Shown: positions 25,650 to 34,044 of the stretch, piece after piece | Layout of the letters: every line of letters begins with the position of its first letter | Position numbering within the stretch: position 1 is the stretch's first letter | Assembly: GCA_964522505.1 (NCBI GenBank) | Contig: CAZFWJ010000001.1 | Coordinates: 97,520-161,519, forward strand | From: GYS-P2D sp964522505 | Lineage (GTDB): Bacteria; Bacteroidota; Bacteroidia; Chitinophagales; Saprospiraceae | Length of the DNA: 64,000 nt | Direction of reading: 5' to 3' | Made by a program: the position numbers and the translations under genes | The notes under the pieces: model-generated | Seen by the model: the letters and a program-made list of their open reading frames with translations, nothing else | Database searches by the model: none | Told to the model about the DNA's origin: nothing

Positions 25650-27980
25650 TTATGGCTTAACTTCTTTTTTCATTTCTGCTGCTCGTCGTGCTCGCTGCAT
25701 TGGATTTTCTCTCGTAGCTCTCGGCTTCTTATTCTTAAATGCTTCAAAGCGAGAAGCTGATCTCTGTGGAGGATAAGCATTGTCATCAGTGTTCACATCA
25801 GCTATTTCCAAGTAGGGATCTAATACAATGCTTTCTACCTCTTTCACGGTAGGAAACACCTTAGTTATTTTCTCTGCATTAAATCTCCATACTTCTACTG
25901 GAATGCGCATGTCTTCAGAAGTTCCATCAACATAGTTGAACTGCAGGATTACAGGCATCACAAGACCACCATTGTTTTCTATGGTTAGTTCGTAATAGTT
26001 CATACCGCTTTCGAGTAAGTCTCTTTCAGACTGATTTAGACTGTTGTAGAACTGCTTGTATTCTGCCTCATCAAGAGCATCTGGTACCAACTCATCATAG
26101 GTAGAATAAAAATCTATAATTGACGGGTCACTCTCTGAGTAGGTCTCTTCAATTTCATTCTCTCGCATACGGCTTATGTTCATTGGACCATTATCACGCA
26201 TCTCTCGAGCTTTGTTCTTTTCTTCAACAGGATTACCACTGTCGAGATTATAATGCTTCACAGATGTGAGTGCCTGATCTACATGATCATTAGTATAGAA
26301 CCATCCTCTCCAGAACCAATCAAGATCTACCCCTGAGGCATCTTCTATAGTTCGGAAGAAGTCTGCTGGATATGGATTCTTGAATTTCCATCGATTGGAA
26401 TATTCTCTGAAGGCATGGTCGAATAGTTCTCTGCCGACAACGCTCTCACGGAGTATGTTTAACGCAGTCGCCGGTTTGCCGTATGCGTTGTTTCCGAATT
26501 GCCATATACTTTCCGAATTGGTCATGATAGGAGATATTTTGGATTTGTCTCCGCCCATGTAGTTGGTGATCATATTGGCAGGGCCTCGTCTATGCGGATA
26601 GTTACGCTCCCAGTGCTGTTGGGTGAGGTACTGTACATATGTATTGAGTCCTTCATCCATCCAAGTCCATTGGCGCTCATCAGAATTGACAATCATAGGA
26701 AACCAGTTATGACCTACCTCATGAATGATTACTCCGATGTGACCATACTTCATGCGCTTAGTATAGGTATCATCTGATTCGCAACGACCATAATTGAAGC
26801 AGATCATCGGATACTCCATACCCATGCTTCCATCTATAGAATAGGCTACTGGATATGGATAATCAAAAGTGTAATGCGAATACCATTTTACTGTATGAGC
26901 GACTGCCTTGGTACTGAACTTTTTCCAGAGACAATCTCCTTCTGGTACCCACATGGATGAAGCCATCACGGTACGGCCATCACTCATCTTTACACCCATT
27001 GCGTCCCAGATAAATCTTCTTGAAGTAGCAAAAGCAAAATCTCTGATGTTAGAGGCTTTGAACTTCCAGGTTTGATATTTATCTGTTCCTTCTTCTGCAT
27101 TTTCTTGAGCTTCTTCAATATTCTGGATCATTACAGGTTGCTCATATTCGCTCATAGCCTGGTCAATTCTATTTCTATGTTCTGCAGATAACACTTTGTT
27201 CGGATTTTGCAGTTCTCCTGTTGCTGCTACGAGGTGATCTTCGGGTACAGAAATCTCAACTTCATAGTCACCAAATTCGAGTGCAAACTCACCTCTACCT
27301 AGAAACTGCTTGTTTTGCCAGCCTAATACATCGTTGTACTTAGCCAACCGAGGGAAGAATTGAGCTATGCAATAAACTCTGTGGCCATCAGCGAACTGCT
27401 CATATCCTGAACGTCCACCGATTTCTCGGGTATTGTTGATGTTATACCACCATTTAATCTTAAGTGATGTTTGACCACCTTTAGCTCTTACGGCAGAAGT
27501 GAGATCCACTCGCATCATGGTCTTATTAATTACATAGTTTAATGCACGACCATTGCCGTCAGTTACTGCTTCTATATTGAATCCGCCTTCAAATGTTGGA
27601 TTAAGTCTTCTGAGTGTTCGGGTAGAAGTTGACTCAGGATTAATTGACTCTGTTCCTATGATATGGCTATCACTATCCTGTGCTCGGACATTTTGATCAA
27701 GCTGTATCCAAAGGTAGGGCAGGTCATCGGGTGAATTGTTTGTATAGTATATAGTCTCTTCGCCGTATAATCTTTTTTCGTCGTCCTGCAAGGTCAAAGA
27801 CATCTGATAGTCGACATCTTGTTGCCAATACTCATGACCAGGAGCTCCTGATGCTGTTCTATAATTGTTAGGTGATGCTAGGTCATTGCCTAATTGCCTG
27901 AAGACATTGTTATTGGTATTGTCTTGCGCTGATAAACCAATAGCAATGAGTGGTAATAGTAGATAAATAAATTTCTTCAT
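25650..27980 (-). CDS. Exported M1-family metallopeptidase
   Basis: The ~776-residue protein has a signal peptide (FIYLLLPLIAIGLSAQ) and an M1 (gluzincin) domain: GMEYPMICF replaces the usual GAMEN exopeptidase loop, and HEVGHNWFPMIV then WMDEGLNTYVQYL give the HExxH...E zinc site near residues 415-440. A Lys/Arg-rich tail ends the protein. It probably trims peptides in the periplasm. The frame opens at an ATG at 27992, but AAGGAG inside those first codons is correctly placed as the ribosome site for the ATG at 27980, which also starts a normal signal peptide, so I chose 27980. Confidence 0.92.
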   Translation of the reverse strand: MKKFIYLLLPLIAIGLSAQDNTNNNVFRQLGNDLASPNNYRTASGAPGHEYWQQDVDYQMSLTLQDDEKRLYGEETIYYTNNSPDDLPYLWIQLDQNVRAQDSDSHIIGTESINPESTSTRTLRRLNPTFEGGFNIEAVTDGNGRALNYVINKTMMRVDLTSAVRAKGGQTSLKIKWWYNINNTREIGGRSGYEQFADGHRVYCIAQFFPRLAKYNDVLGWQNKQFLGRGEFALEFGDYEVEISVPEDHLVAATGELQNPNKVLSAEHRNRIDQAMSEYEQPVMIQNIEEAQENAEEGTDKYQTWKFKASNIRDFAFATSRRFIWDAMGVKMSDGRTVMASSMWVPEGDCLWKKFSTKAVAHTVKWYSHYTFDYPYPVAYSIDGSMGMEYPMICFNYGRCESDDTYTKRMKYGHIGVIIHEVGHNWFPMIVNSDERQWTWMDEGLNTYVQYLTQQHWERNYPHRRGPANMITNYMGGDKSKISPIMTNSESIWQFGNNAYGKPATALNILRESVVGRELFDHAFREYSNRWKFKNPYPADFFRTIEDASGVDLDWFWRGWFYTNDHVDQALTSVKHYNLDSGNPVEEKNKAREMRDNGPMNISRMRENEIEETYSESDPSIIDFYSTYDELVPDALDEAEYKQFYNSLNQSERDLLESGMNYYELTIENNGGLVMPVILQFNYVDGTSEDMRIPVEVWRFNAEKITKVFPTVKEVESIVLDPYLEIADVNTDDNAYPPQRSASRFEAFKNKKPRATRENPMQRARRAAEMKKEVKP

Positions 27981-28074
27981 AGTCTCCTTCATATGTTTTT
28001 TGTAAAGGCATGAAGATAATAATATTGAAGCTTATATGATAGGTAGCGAATACGACATGAAGTGAAATAAAAAA

Positions 28075-28088
28075 GTTCCACGTGGAAC
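28075..28088. promoter_or_regulatory. parS-like palindrome 1
   Basis: GTTCCACGTGGAAC is a perfect 14-base palindrome matching the core of the bacterial chromosomal parS site (TGTTnCACGTGnAACA). ParB binds such sites near the replication origin. The site lies in the 173-base gap between two leftward genes. Confidence 0.75.
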
Positions 28089-28110
28089 GGATTCAGTATC
28101 TAGAATCATT

Positions 28111-28126
28111 TGTTCTACGTGGAACA
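28111..28126. promoter_or_regulatory. parS-like palindrome 2
   Basis: TGTTCTACGTGGAACA matches the 16-base parS consensus at all but one base and lies 22 bases after the first site. Two sites in so short a stretch make chance unlikely. Confidence 0.7.
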
Positions 28127-28165
28127 TAGGATCTTCTTTGCGAAGGTGTGTTTAGATATATTATT

Positions 28166-29137
28166 CTATAAAACCATTTCCCACCAAGCTTGAGCAAAGT
28201 CCTTATCTAATTGGGTCTTTTTAGATGTAAGAGACGTTAATAACTCTGATTGGCGTGGAGACAAGTACTGGTTGGGGTTTTGTTTGCTTCCGATTGCACT
28301 ATTGATTTTTGTTTGCTGTATATCCGTTAGCGGGATATACTGGTAATCGGTATGTCTCAAGTAATATTTGTCTTGACTGTCCTTTCTGTACTTCCCTTCT
28401 TTCTTGGTAGGAATAGCCGTATTCACTACTTGATCTGTATAGATTGCATCGGCACAACTTACTTTAGAAGCCTGCTCACCGATCTTAGCCAGGTCTGTTT
28501 TTGTTTCATCGTATTCGACTTTTACGACTTCTCGACCGTGCATGAAGCCAGCTTCAGTACTTAAGACACCATCTATTTTAGCAATCTCTCTTTCACCAGT
28601 CCAAAAGCAATACATGCTTAAGAACCCTTCTTCACCAGTTGTTTCTAGACCTATCCATTCTTCACTTAACAGTTGCAGATAATTAGGAACAGTTTTATTC
28701 TCTTTTTGTAGCACGTCCATCATCGTGCTTACAATCTTAGTTCTAGACCTGAAGTTGGCAACTCTTTTTGCCAGATCATTTCCTTCTTGGTCTATAATAC
28801 GGACCACAGGGTTATTCCAAGATGGCTCACCAAATTGTACCAACACGGCACGATCCTTTCCGGACTTATTATTGAATATGGCTAAAGGCACGAATTCTGT
28901 TTCTATAGCTTCAACCATGAGCGGATGACTCAAGATATCTTGACCATACTTCGTACAGTTGGCACATCCAGGCACCTCTTGAAATAATAGAAAGATTGGC
29001 TTACCAGTAGCCTTACTTTGTGCGATAGCTTCATCGTAGTCACGTAGCCATTCGACCTTACCCAGTTCTATGGGATTGTCAGAACGCTGTGCTGCCAAGG
29101 TAGAAACCGCAAAAAGAAAAATCATTAATGTCTTCAT
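28166..29137 (-). CDS. Exported thioredoxin-like protein, Cys form of the VPGUxxT family
   Basis: The 323-residue protein has a signal peptide (TLMIFLFAVSTLAAQ) and a thioredoxin-like domain: GKPIFLLFQEVPGCANC (residues ~45-62) then FVPLAIFNNKSGKDRA and GEPSWNNPVVRIID. This matches my recollection of the 'VPGUxxT' thioredoxin-like selenoprotein family, with cysteine where others have selenocysteine. The second half (SMYCFWTGEREIAKIDGVLS, then EAGFMHGREVVKVEYD) resembles a MsrA domain (GGCFWG..., GV..T..GY). It may be a periplasmic peroxide or methionine-sulfoxide repair enzyme. It follows the parS sites and precedes a divergent nitroreductase. Confidence 0.65.
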   Translation of the reverse strand: MKTLMIFLFAVSTLAAQRSDNPIELGKVEWLRDYDEAIAQSKATGKPIFLLFQEVPGCANCTKYGQDILSHPLMVEAIETEFVPLAIFNNKSGKDRAVLVQFGEPSWNNPVVRIIDQEGNDLAKRVANFRSRTKIVSTMMDVLQKENKTVPNYLQLLSEEWIGLETTGEEGFLSMYCFWTGEREIAKIDGVLSTEAGFMHGREVVKVEYDETKTDLAKIGEQASKVSCADAIYTDQVVNTAIPTKKEGKYRKDSQDKYYLRHTDYQYIPLTDIQQTKINSAIGSKQNPNQYLSPRQSELLTSLTSKKTQLDKDFAQAWWEMVL

Positions 29138-29217
29138 ATCATCCTTGTTTAATTATTATATAACAAACACACCAAACTGGTTGTCTGGCTGTTTATCTTT
29201 TTAACAAATTCAATTAG

Positions 29218-29778
29218 ATGTCTATTATTCAAGAGAATATAAAGAATCGAAGAAGTCGCTTTCCTGACATGTATCAGGATCGACCGATTGATAAGGAAAC
29301 CATGCTTCAAATCCTTACGGCAGCCAACTTTGCGCCCACTCATCGCAAAACTGAGCCTTGGCGCTTTAAGGTGGTACAGGGTGCCGCTAAGAAAAAGCTG
29401 GGTAGTTTCTTAGTGGATAAGTATAGACAGCTAGAAGATAGCCCCAGCGAGTTCAAAGCCAAGAAGATCTTGCGCAAGGCTGAGAAATCAGCAGCTATCA
29501 TACTAATCTGTATGCAGAGAGACCCAAAGGAAAGCGTTCCAGAATGGGAAGAAATAGCAGCTACCGCTATGGCGGTTCAAAACATGTGGCTGGTATGTGC
29601 AGAACTTGGTATAGGTTCTTACTGGAGCACGCCGCATTATATCTCGGCGATGTCAGAATTTACTGACTTAGCAGAAGGAGAAAAATGTTTGGGTCTTTTT
29701 TATATGGGTTATAGCGTTGTAGATCTGCCAGTATATGATCGAGGAACTATTGCAGAGAAGGTTGAGTGGTTCAGCTAA
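29218..29778 (+). CDS. Nitroreductase-family flavoprotein
   Basis: The 186-residue protein has the FMN-binding nitroreductase fold: the N-terminal RRSRFPDMYQDRPIDKETM (Arg for FMN phosphate), AANFAPTHRKTEPWRFKVV, and the C-terminal AVQNMWLVCAELGIGSYWST. It uses NAD(P)H to reduce nitro compounds, quinones or related substrates. It is separated from the helicase start by only 10 bases, so they likely form one transcript. Confidence 0.9.
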   Translation: MSIIQENIKNRRSRFPDMYQDRPIDKETMLQILTAANFAPTHRKTEPWRFKVVQGAAKKKLGSFLVDKYRQLEDSPSEFKAKKILRKAEKSAAIILICMQRDPKESVPEWEEIAATAMAVQNMWLVCAELGIGSYWSTPHYISAMSEFTDLAEGEKCLGLFYMGYSVVDLPVYDRGTIAEKVEWFS

Positions 29779-29788
29779 TTTGGTTTAA

Positions 29789-32364
29789 GTGATCGACAAA
29801 GGTGAAAACTGGTTTCAATCCATGGGCTGGGAGGTATTCCCATTCCAACAAAAAGCNNNNNNNNNNNNNNNNNNNNNNNNNNNNNNNNNNNNNNNNNNNN
29901 NNNNNNNNNNNNNNNNNNNNNNNNNNNNNNNNNNNNNNNNNNNNNNNNNNNNNNNNGTGAAAACTGGTTTCAATCCATGGGCTGGGAGGTATTCCCATTC
30001 CAACAAAAAGCATGGGAACATTACCTCTCAGGATACTCAGGTCTCATCAATGCCCCGACAGGTTTTGGGAAGACCTATTCTCTGATGGTACCTATTATCA
30101 TAGAGGGCTTACAAGATTCTTATCCCAGCAAATCTGGTATCCGAGCGATTTGGATTGCTCCAATCCGAGCACTCACCAATGAAATCAAGATTACTTGCGA
30201 ACGAGCTCTTAAAGGCCTCGGCCTAGATTGGCGAGTCGAGATCAGATCAGGTGACACATCCACTACTCAACGCAAGAAGCAGCTAGAGAACCCTCCCGAG
30301 ATCATAATAACCACACCAGAGAGCATCCATGTCATGATGGCTACTAAGGGCTATGAAAAACTATTCAGGCAGATGAAGACCATTGTCGTTGATGAGTGGC
30401 ATGAACTGATGGGATCTAAGCGTGGTGTACAAGTCCAGTTAGGTATATCCCGCATACGAGGTCTCAGCCCAGAATTGAAAGTATGGGGGATATCTGCTAC
30501 CATCCAAAACATAGATGAGGCACTAGATATACTCATAGGACCTAACAAGAGCAATCTCCCTCATATCATTATCAAGTCTGGGCTTACTAAAAAGATTGCT
30601 GTAGAATCAATTATTCCGGATGAGATCGAGCGATACCCCTGGGCCGGTCATCTGGGGATTCAGTTATTAGAGAAGGTGGTACCCATCATCCAGAAGAGCA
30701 CGTCAACGATCATCTTCACTAATACTCGCTCACAATGCGAGATCTGGTATCAGCGACTATTAGACGTACATTCAGATTTCGCCGGGGTGATGGCTATGCA
30801 TCATGGGTCTATAGGGCGAGATATAAGGGAGTGGGTAGAAGAGGCGCTACATGAAGGACGCCTCAAGGCAGTCGTAAGCACCAGTAGTTTGGATTTAGGG
30901 GTGGATTTTAGGCCTGTGAAGACCATTATACAGGTAGGAAGCCCTAAGGGGGTGTCAAGGTTTGTTCAGCGTGCAGGAAGGAGCGGACACCAACCACTGG
31001 CTGTCAGCAAAATCTATTTCGTGCCGACGCATACGCTAGAGTTGATCGAAGGCGCTGCTCTCAGAACAGCGATCAGTCGTGGTATCCAAGAACCAAGAAT
31101 ACCATTCATCAGATCATTTGATGTGCTGATACAGTATCTGATGACATTGGCAGTCTCAGAAGGGTTTTTACCATCGCTGATCTATGAGGAAATCAAAAAT
31201 ACACATTGCTACGAATCCCTCAACGATGCTGAATGGCAATGGATACTTCACTTTTTATTATATGGTGGCTCATCCTTAGGGGCATATGACGAATATCAAA
31301 AGATAGAAGTCATCAATGGCCTTTATAAAGTGACTAATAGACGTATTGCAAGAATGCATCGATTGTCTATTGGTACCATCGTCAGTGCGGCATCGCTAAG
31401 TGTGGCATTTCAAAGAGGCAAGCGCATCGGTAGTATTGAGGAGTGGTTTATTGCTAATATTAAACCAGGTGATGCATTTTGGTTTGCAGGTCAGGCTCTG
31501 GAGTTTATACGAGTAAAAGACATGACCGTACAGGTCAAACGATCCAAAAAGAAAAAAGCAAAAGTACCATCATGGGGTGGAGGACGCATGCCATTGTCAT
31601 CGATGTTATCCGAAATGATCCAAAATAAGATTCATGGCTATGCCGAAGGCCAGATAGATGAGATGGAGACCGAACTCCTTAGCCCTCTCTTCGACTTACA
31701 AGCCGCTAAATCTGTGCTGCCAAGGAAACATGAATTTCTGATCGAGTATATACACTCTAAAGATGGCTATCATCTATTGATGTATCCATTTGAAGGTCGA
31801 GCAGTCCACGAAGGGATGGCTGCACTATTAGCGAAGCGTATTGCTGATCAGTATAGTATAACTTTCAGCATAGCGATGAATGATTATGGATTTGAGTTGC
31901 TAACTGATCAGGAGATCGACTTGTCAATTATAAGCAAGGAGTTATTCAGCACTAAGCAGCTTGTTGAAGATATCCAAGGAAGCCTTAATTCTGTAGAGAT
32001 GGCACGACGCCGCTTTAGGGATATCGCCAAAATCTCGGGCCTGATTTTCCAGGGATATCCCGGTAAAGCCAAGAAACAGCGTCATCTTCAATCCTCCTCG
32101 TCTCTGCTATTTGATGTGTTTAAGACTTATGAGCCAGACAATCTTCTGTTTCAACAAACTTATGAGGAAGTCCTCACTTTTCAGCTGGAGGAAGCTCGGC
32201 TTCGAATGGCCCTTAATCGTATTCAAGATCAAGTGTTGACTATTACTAAACCTGATGGCTATACACCTTTATCCTTTCCAATAATAGTAGATCGCCTGAG
32301 CAGAGAGCGACTATCATCTGAAAGTATGGCGGATCGTGTGAAGAGAATGATCGCTCAAAGCTAA
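29789..32364 (+). CDS. Ligase-associated DEXH-box helicase (Lhr-like), interrupted by an artificial gap
   Basis: The ~800-residue helicase has all superfamily-2 motifs: APTGFGKTYSL (motif I), TTPESIHVMM, VVDEWHELMG (DEWH, motif II), GISATIQN (III), IFTNTRSQCEIW (IV), STSSLDLGVDF (V) and QRAGRSGHQP (VI), plus an Lhr-type C-terminal part. In many bacteria this gene sits with an ATP-dependent ligase, an MBL exonuclease and a phosphoesterase (PdeM) in a repair cassette. Here it stands apart from its partners. The GTG at 29789 gives MIDKGENWFQ. The 100 N at 29857-29956 lie inside, but the 55 bases before and after are identical, so the gene is probably intact once they are merged. Confidence 0.9.
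29802..30011. repeat. Assembly artefact: 55-base duplicated flanks around a 100-N gap
   Basis: Bases 29802-29856 and 29957-30011 are the same 55-base string (starting GTGAAAACTGG and ending CAACAAAAAGC), with exactly 100 N between. A 55-base overlap is a typical assembler k-mer, so two contigs that overlap were scaffolded with a default gap. Collapsing the copies restores one continuous helicase frame. Confidence 0.9.
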
Positions 32365-32371
32365 ATCTTTT

Positions 32372-32956
32372 TTACAGTACTCTGGCAGCAAACGTGTCTC
32401 CCTGACTGATATCACCAGTTTCCAAACCCCTACGCAGCCATCTCATACGTTGCTCCGATGTACCATGGGTAAAATTCTCGGGAACAATATATCCCTGAGA
32501 TTGCTTTTGGATATTGTCATCACCGATTGCCTCAGCAGCTCTCATTGCTTCTTCTATATCACCACGCTCGAGGATGTTATTCGCTTGATGTGCGTGGTGT
32601 GCCCAGACCCCTGATAAGAAGTCGGCCTGTAGCTCTAATCGTACTGAAAGATCGTTTTGTTCCTGTTGGCTGATTCTACCACGTTGGGCATCTATCTGAC
32701 GTGTAATGCCCAGCAGGTTTTGTACATGATGCGCTACTTCATGTGCTACGACATAAGCCATGGCAAAGTCACCACTTGCTCCAAATCGTTGACTGAGTTG
32801 ATTATAAAAGGAGAGATCTATATAGATCTTCTGATCTGCAGGGCAGTAAAATGGTCCAGTCGCCGATCTTCCGACACCACAAGCAGACTGAGTTGCATCA
32901 GTGAATAACACAAGTTTAGCTTCTTGATAATTGCGCTGTAGTTGATTCCTAAATAT
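32372..32956 (-). CDS. Neutral zinc metallopeptidase (YpfJ/KPN_02809 family), 5' end lost in gap
   Basis: About 195 residues remain before the frame runs into N at 32957. The visible part begins IFRNQLQRNY and has the family's SACGVGRSATGPFYCPADQK, the HEVAHHVQNLLG zinc motif, RLELQADFLSGVWAHHA with the third ligand, and FTHGTSEQRMRWLRRG near the end. Family members are about 290 residues, so roughly the first 90-100, including the N-terminal membrane helix, are missing. The internal ATG that starts LFTDATQ is not the true start. Confidence 0.9.
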   Translation of the reverse strand: MFRNQLQRNYQEAKLVLFTDATQSACGVGRSATGPFYCPADQKIYIDLSFYNQLSQRFGASGDFAMAYVVAHEVAHHVQNLLGITRQIDAQRGRISQQEQNDLSVRLELQADFLSGVWAHHAHQANNILERGDIEEAMRAAEAIGDDNIQKQSQGYIVPENFTHGTSEQRMRWLRRGLETGDISQGDTFAARVL

Positions 32957-33056
32957 NNNNNNNNNNNNNNNNNNNNNNNNNNNNNNNNNNNNNNNNNNNN
33001 NNNNNNNNNNNNNNNNNNNNNNNNNNNNNNNNNNNNNNNNNNNNNNNNNNNNNNNN
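32957..33056. other. Assembly gap of exactly 100 N
   Basis: A default-length gap that removes the 5' end of the zinc peptidase and the region directly upstream of the small Cys-rich peptide gene. Unlike the first gap, its flanks share no repeated sequence, so real DNA is missing and its length is unknown. Confidence 0.95.
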
Positions 33057-33080
33057 ACTAATTATTCCTGTCTTATACCA

Positions 33081-33101
33081 CACTGCAAAAAAAGTGCAGT
33101 G
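33081..33101. other. Small perfect hairpin upstream of the Cys-rich peptide gene
   Basis: CACTGCA (33081-33087) pairs perfectly with TGCAGTG (33095-33101) around a loop of AAAAAAG. It lies 45 bases before the peptide start. No T run follows, so it is more likely a leader hairpin or protein site than a terminator. Confidence 0.5.
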
Positions 33102-33145
33102 ACGTAATGTATATTGCAATAACATAAATTTAAAAATTCAATACT

Positions 33146-33328
33146 ATGGGAAATTTTGAAAAATTCAGAAGTGCTAAATTGACCAATTCCAATGATCAAA
33201 GAATTGTAGGAGGCTATTGTTATGAAGGTAATGAACAGAGTTGTAATCTAGTTGACTGCAGATTTGAAGAACAATTAGGATATTGTTTTACACCATGTGG
33301 AGATGTTTACTGGAGTGACTGTGATTAA
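33146..33328 (+). CDS. Cys-rich small peptide with double-glycine leader (putative RiPP/bacteriocin precursor)
   Basis: The 60-residue product splits at Gly22-Gly23. The leader fits the double-glycine class: Leu at -12, Thr at -11, Asp at -7, Ile at -4 and Gly-Gly at -2/-1 (LTNSNDQRIVGG). The 37-residue core, beginning YCYEG, has six cysteines at residues 25, 33, 38, 47, 51 and 59 and is acidic and aromatic. Such leaders are cut by peptidase-containing ABC exporters, and the core would be secreted with disulfide or other crosslinks. No transporter or modifying enzyme is visible nearby, but the sequence directly upstream is lost in a gap. It is too short for function to be certain. Confidence 0.6.
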   Translation: MGNFEKFRSAKLTNSNDQRIVGGYCYEGNEQSCNLVDCRFEEQLGYCFTPCGDVYWSDCD

Positions 33329-33556
33329 AAAATTAGACAATCATCAGTTGCTAATACTTTATCAATGTTAGTGTGTTGTAGGGATATTGGTTCTAAAAGC
33401 ACTAAACACATATAAGTTATTAATATATTAAATTTTTATATACGTGAAACATCAGTGCACGATATCTGTTATATTTGTAATAGATTCATCTAATCAACAA
33501 CCTGAGGTGATTGGATCTTAGAACCTTTTTTTTGAATCCATCATTCAAGAAAATTT

Positions 33557-33585
33557 GAGGGAGCCCATTGGGCTCTCTCTTTTTG
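33557..33585 (+). terminator. Rho-independent terminator
   Basis: GAGGGAGCCC (33557-33566) pairs with GGGCTCTCTC (33570-33579) around a 3-base loop and is followed by TTTTTG. It is the only strong terminator in the 716-base gene-free stretch 33329-34044. It lies 229 bases past the Cys-rich peptide gene. A second stem (GGCAGG/CCTGCC, 33820-33835) has no clear T run. Confidence 0.75.
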
Positions 33586-33629
33586 TTTCGAGACTTTTTG
33601 TCATTTTCTATTCGTACTCTTTTATACTG

Positions 33630-33720
33630 CTTTTTCATTTTGAATGAGGCACGTTGAAAAATCTTCAAAGTCTGTTGCACTAATCATGTTTATGAAAAAG
33701 TAACGCTGAGGTTTGAATCC
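33630..33720 (-). repeat. Dispersed intergenic repeat, copy C (inverted)
   Basis: Read on the minus strand this gives GGATTCAAACCTCAGCGTTA, ATGATTAGTGCAACAGACT, GAAGATTTTTCAACGTGCCT and CATTCAAAATGAAAAA, matching copies A (8312) and B (9751). It is in the gene-free stretch downstream of thrC. Confidence 0.75.
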
Positions 33721-34044
33721 CCTTTTCATCAGAGCTTGCCGATTACCTTCAGTCTGTGAAGATTCTCTTCAGCTAAGTCTTGCCTGTTTGAAGACTTCTC
33801 TATAATCTGTCGGGTTATGGGCAGGCCTACCTGCCTTTGAACGCATAGATAAAAAAACGTGTAAAATCATAGCCCTGAGAATCAATCAGTCAAGTCCACT
33901 GTACAGCCTATAGTAGAATAATGAATTCTCAAGCAGAATAAATCAATTTGTACATATATATAACAATCTGTTTATCAAGCATTTAAGGCCATTATTGGAC
34001 ATTATTATGAATCATTTCACTCGATCCACTCTCAGAGCGTAAAA

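Noticed and set aside
33486..33680. A leftward 64-codon frame overlapping the terminator and repeat copy C
   Set aside because: It runs through a terminator hairpin and a dispersed repeat and shows only basic low-complexity residues.
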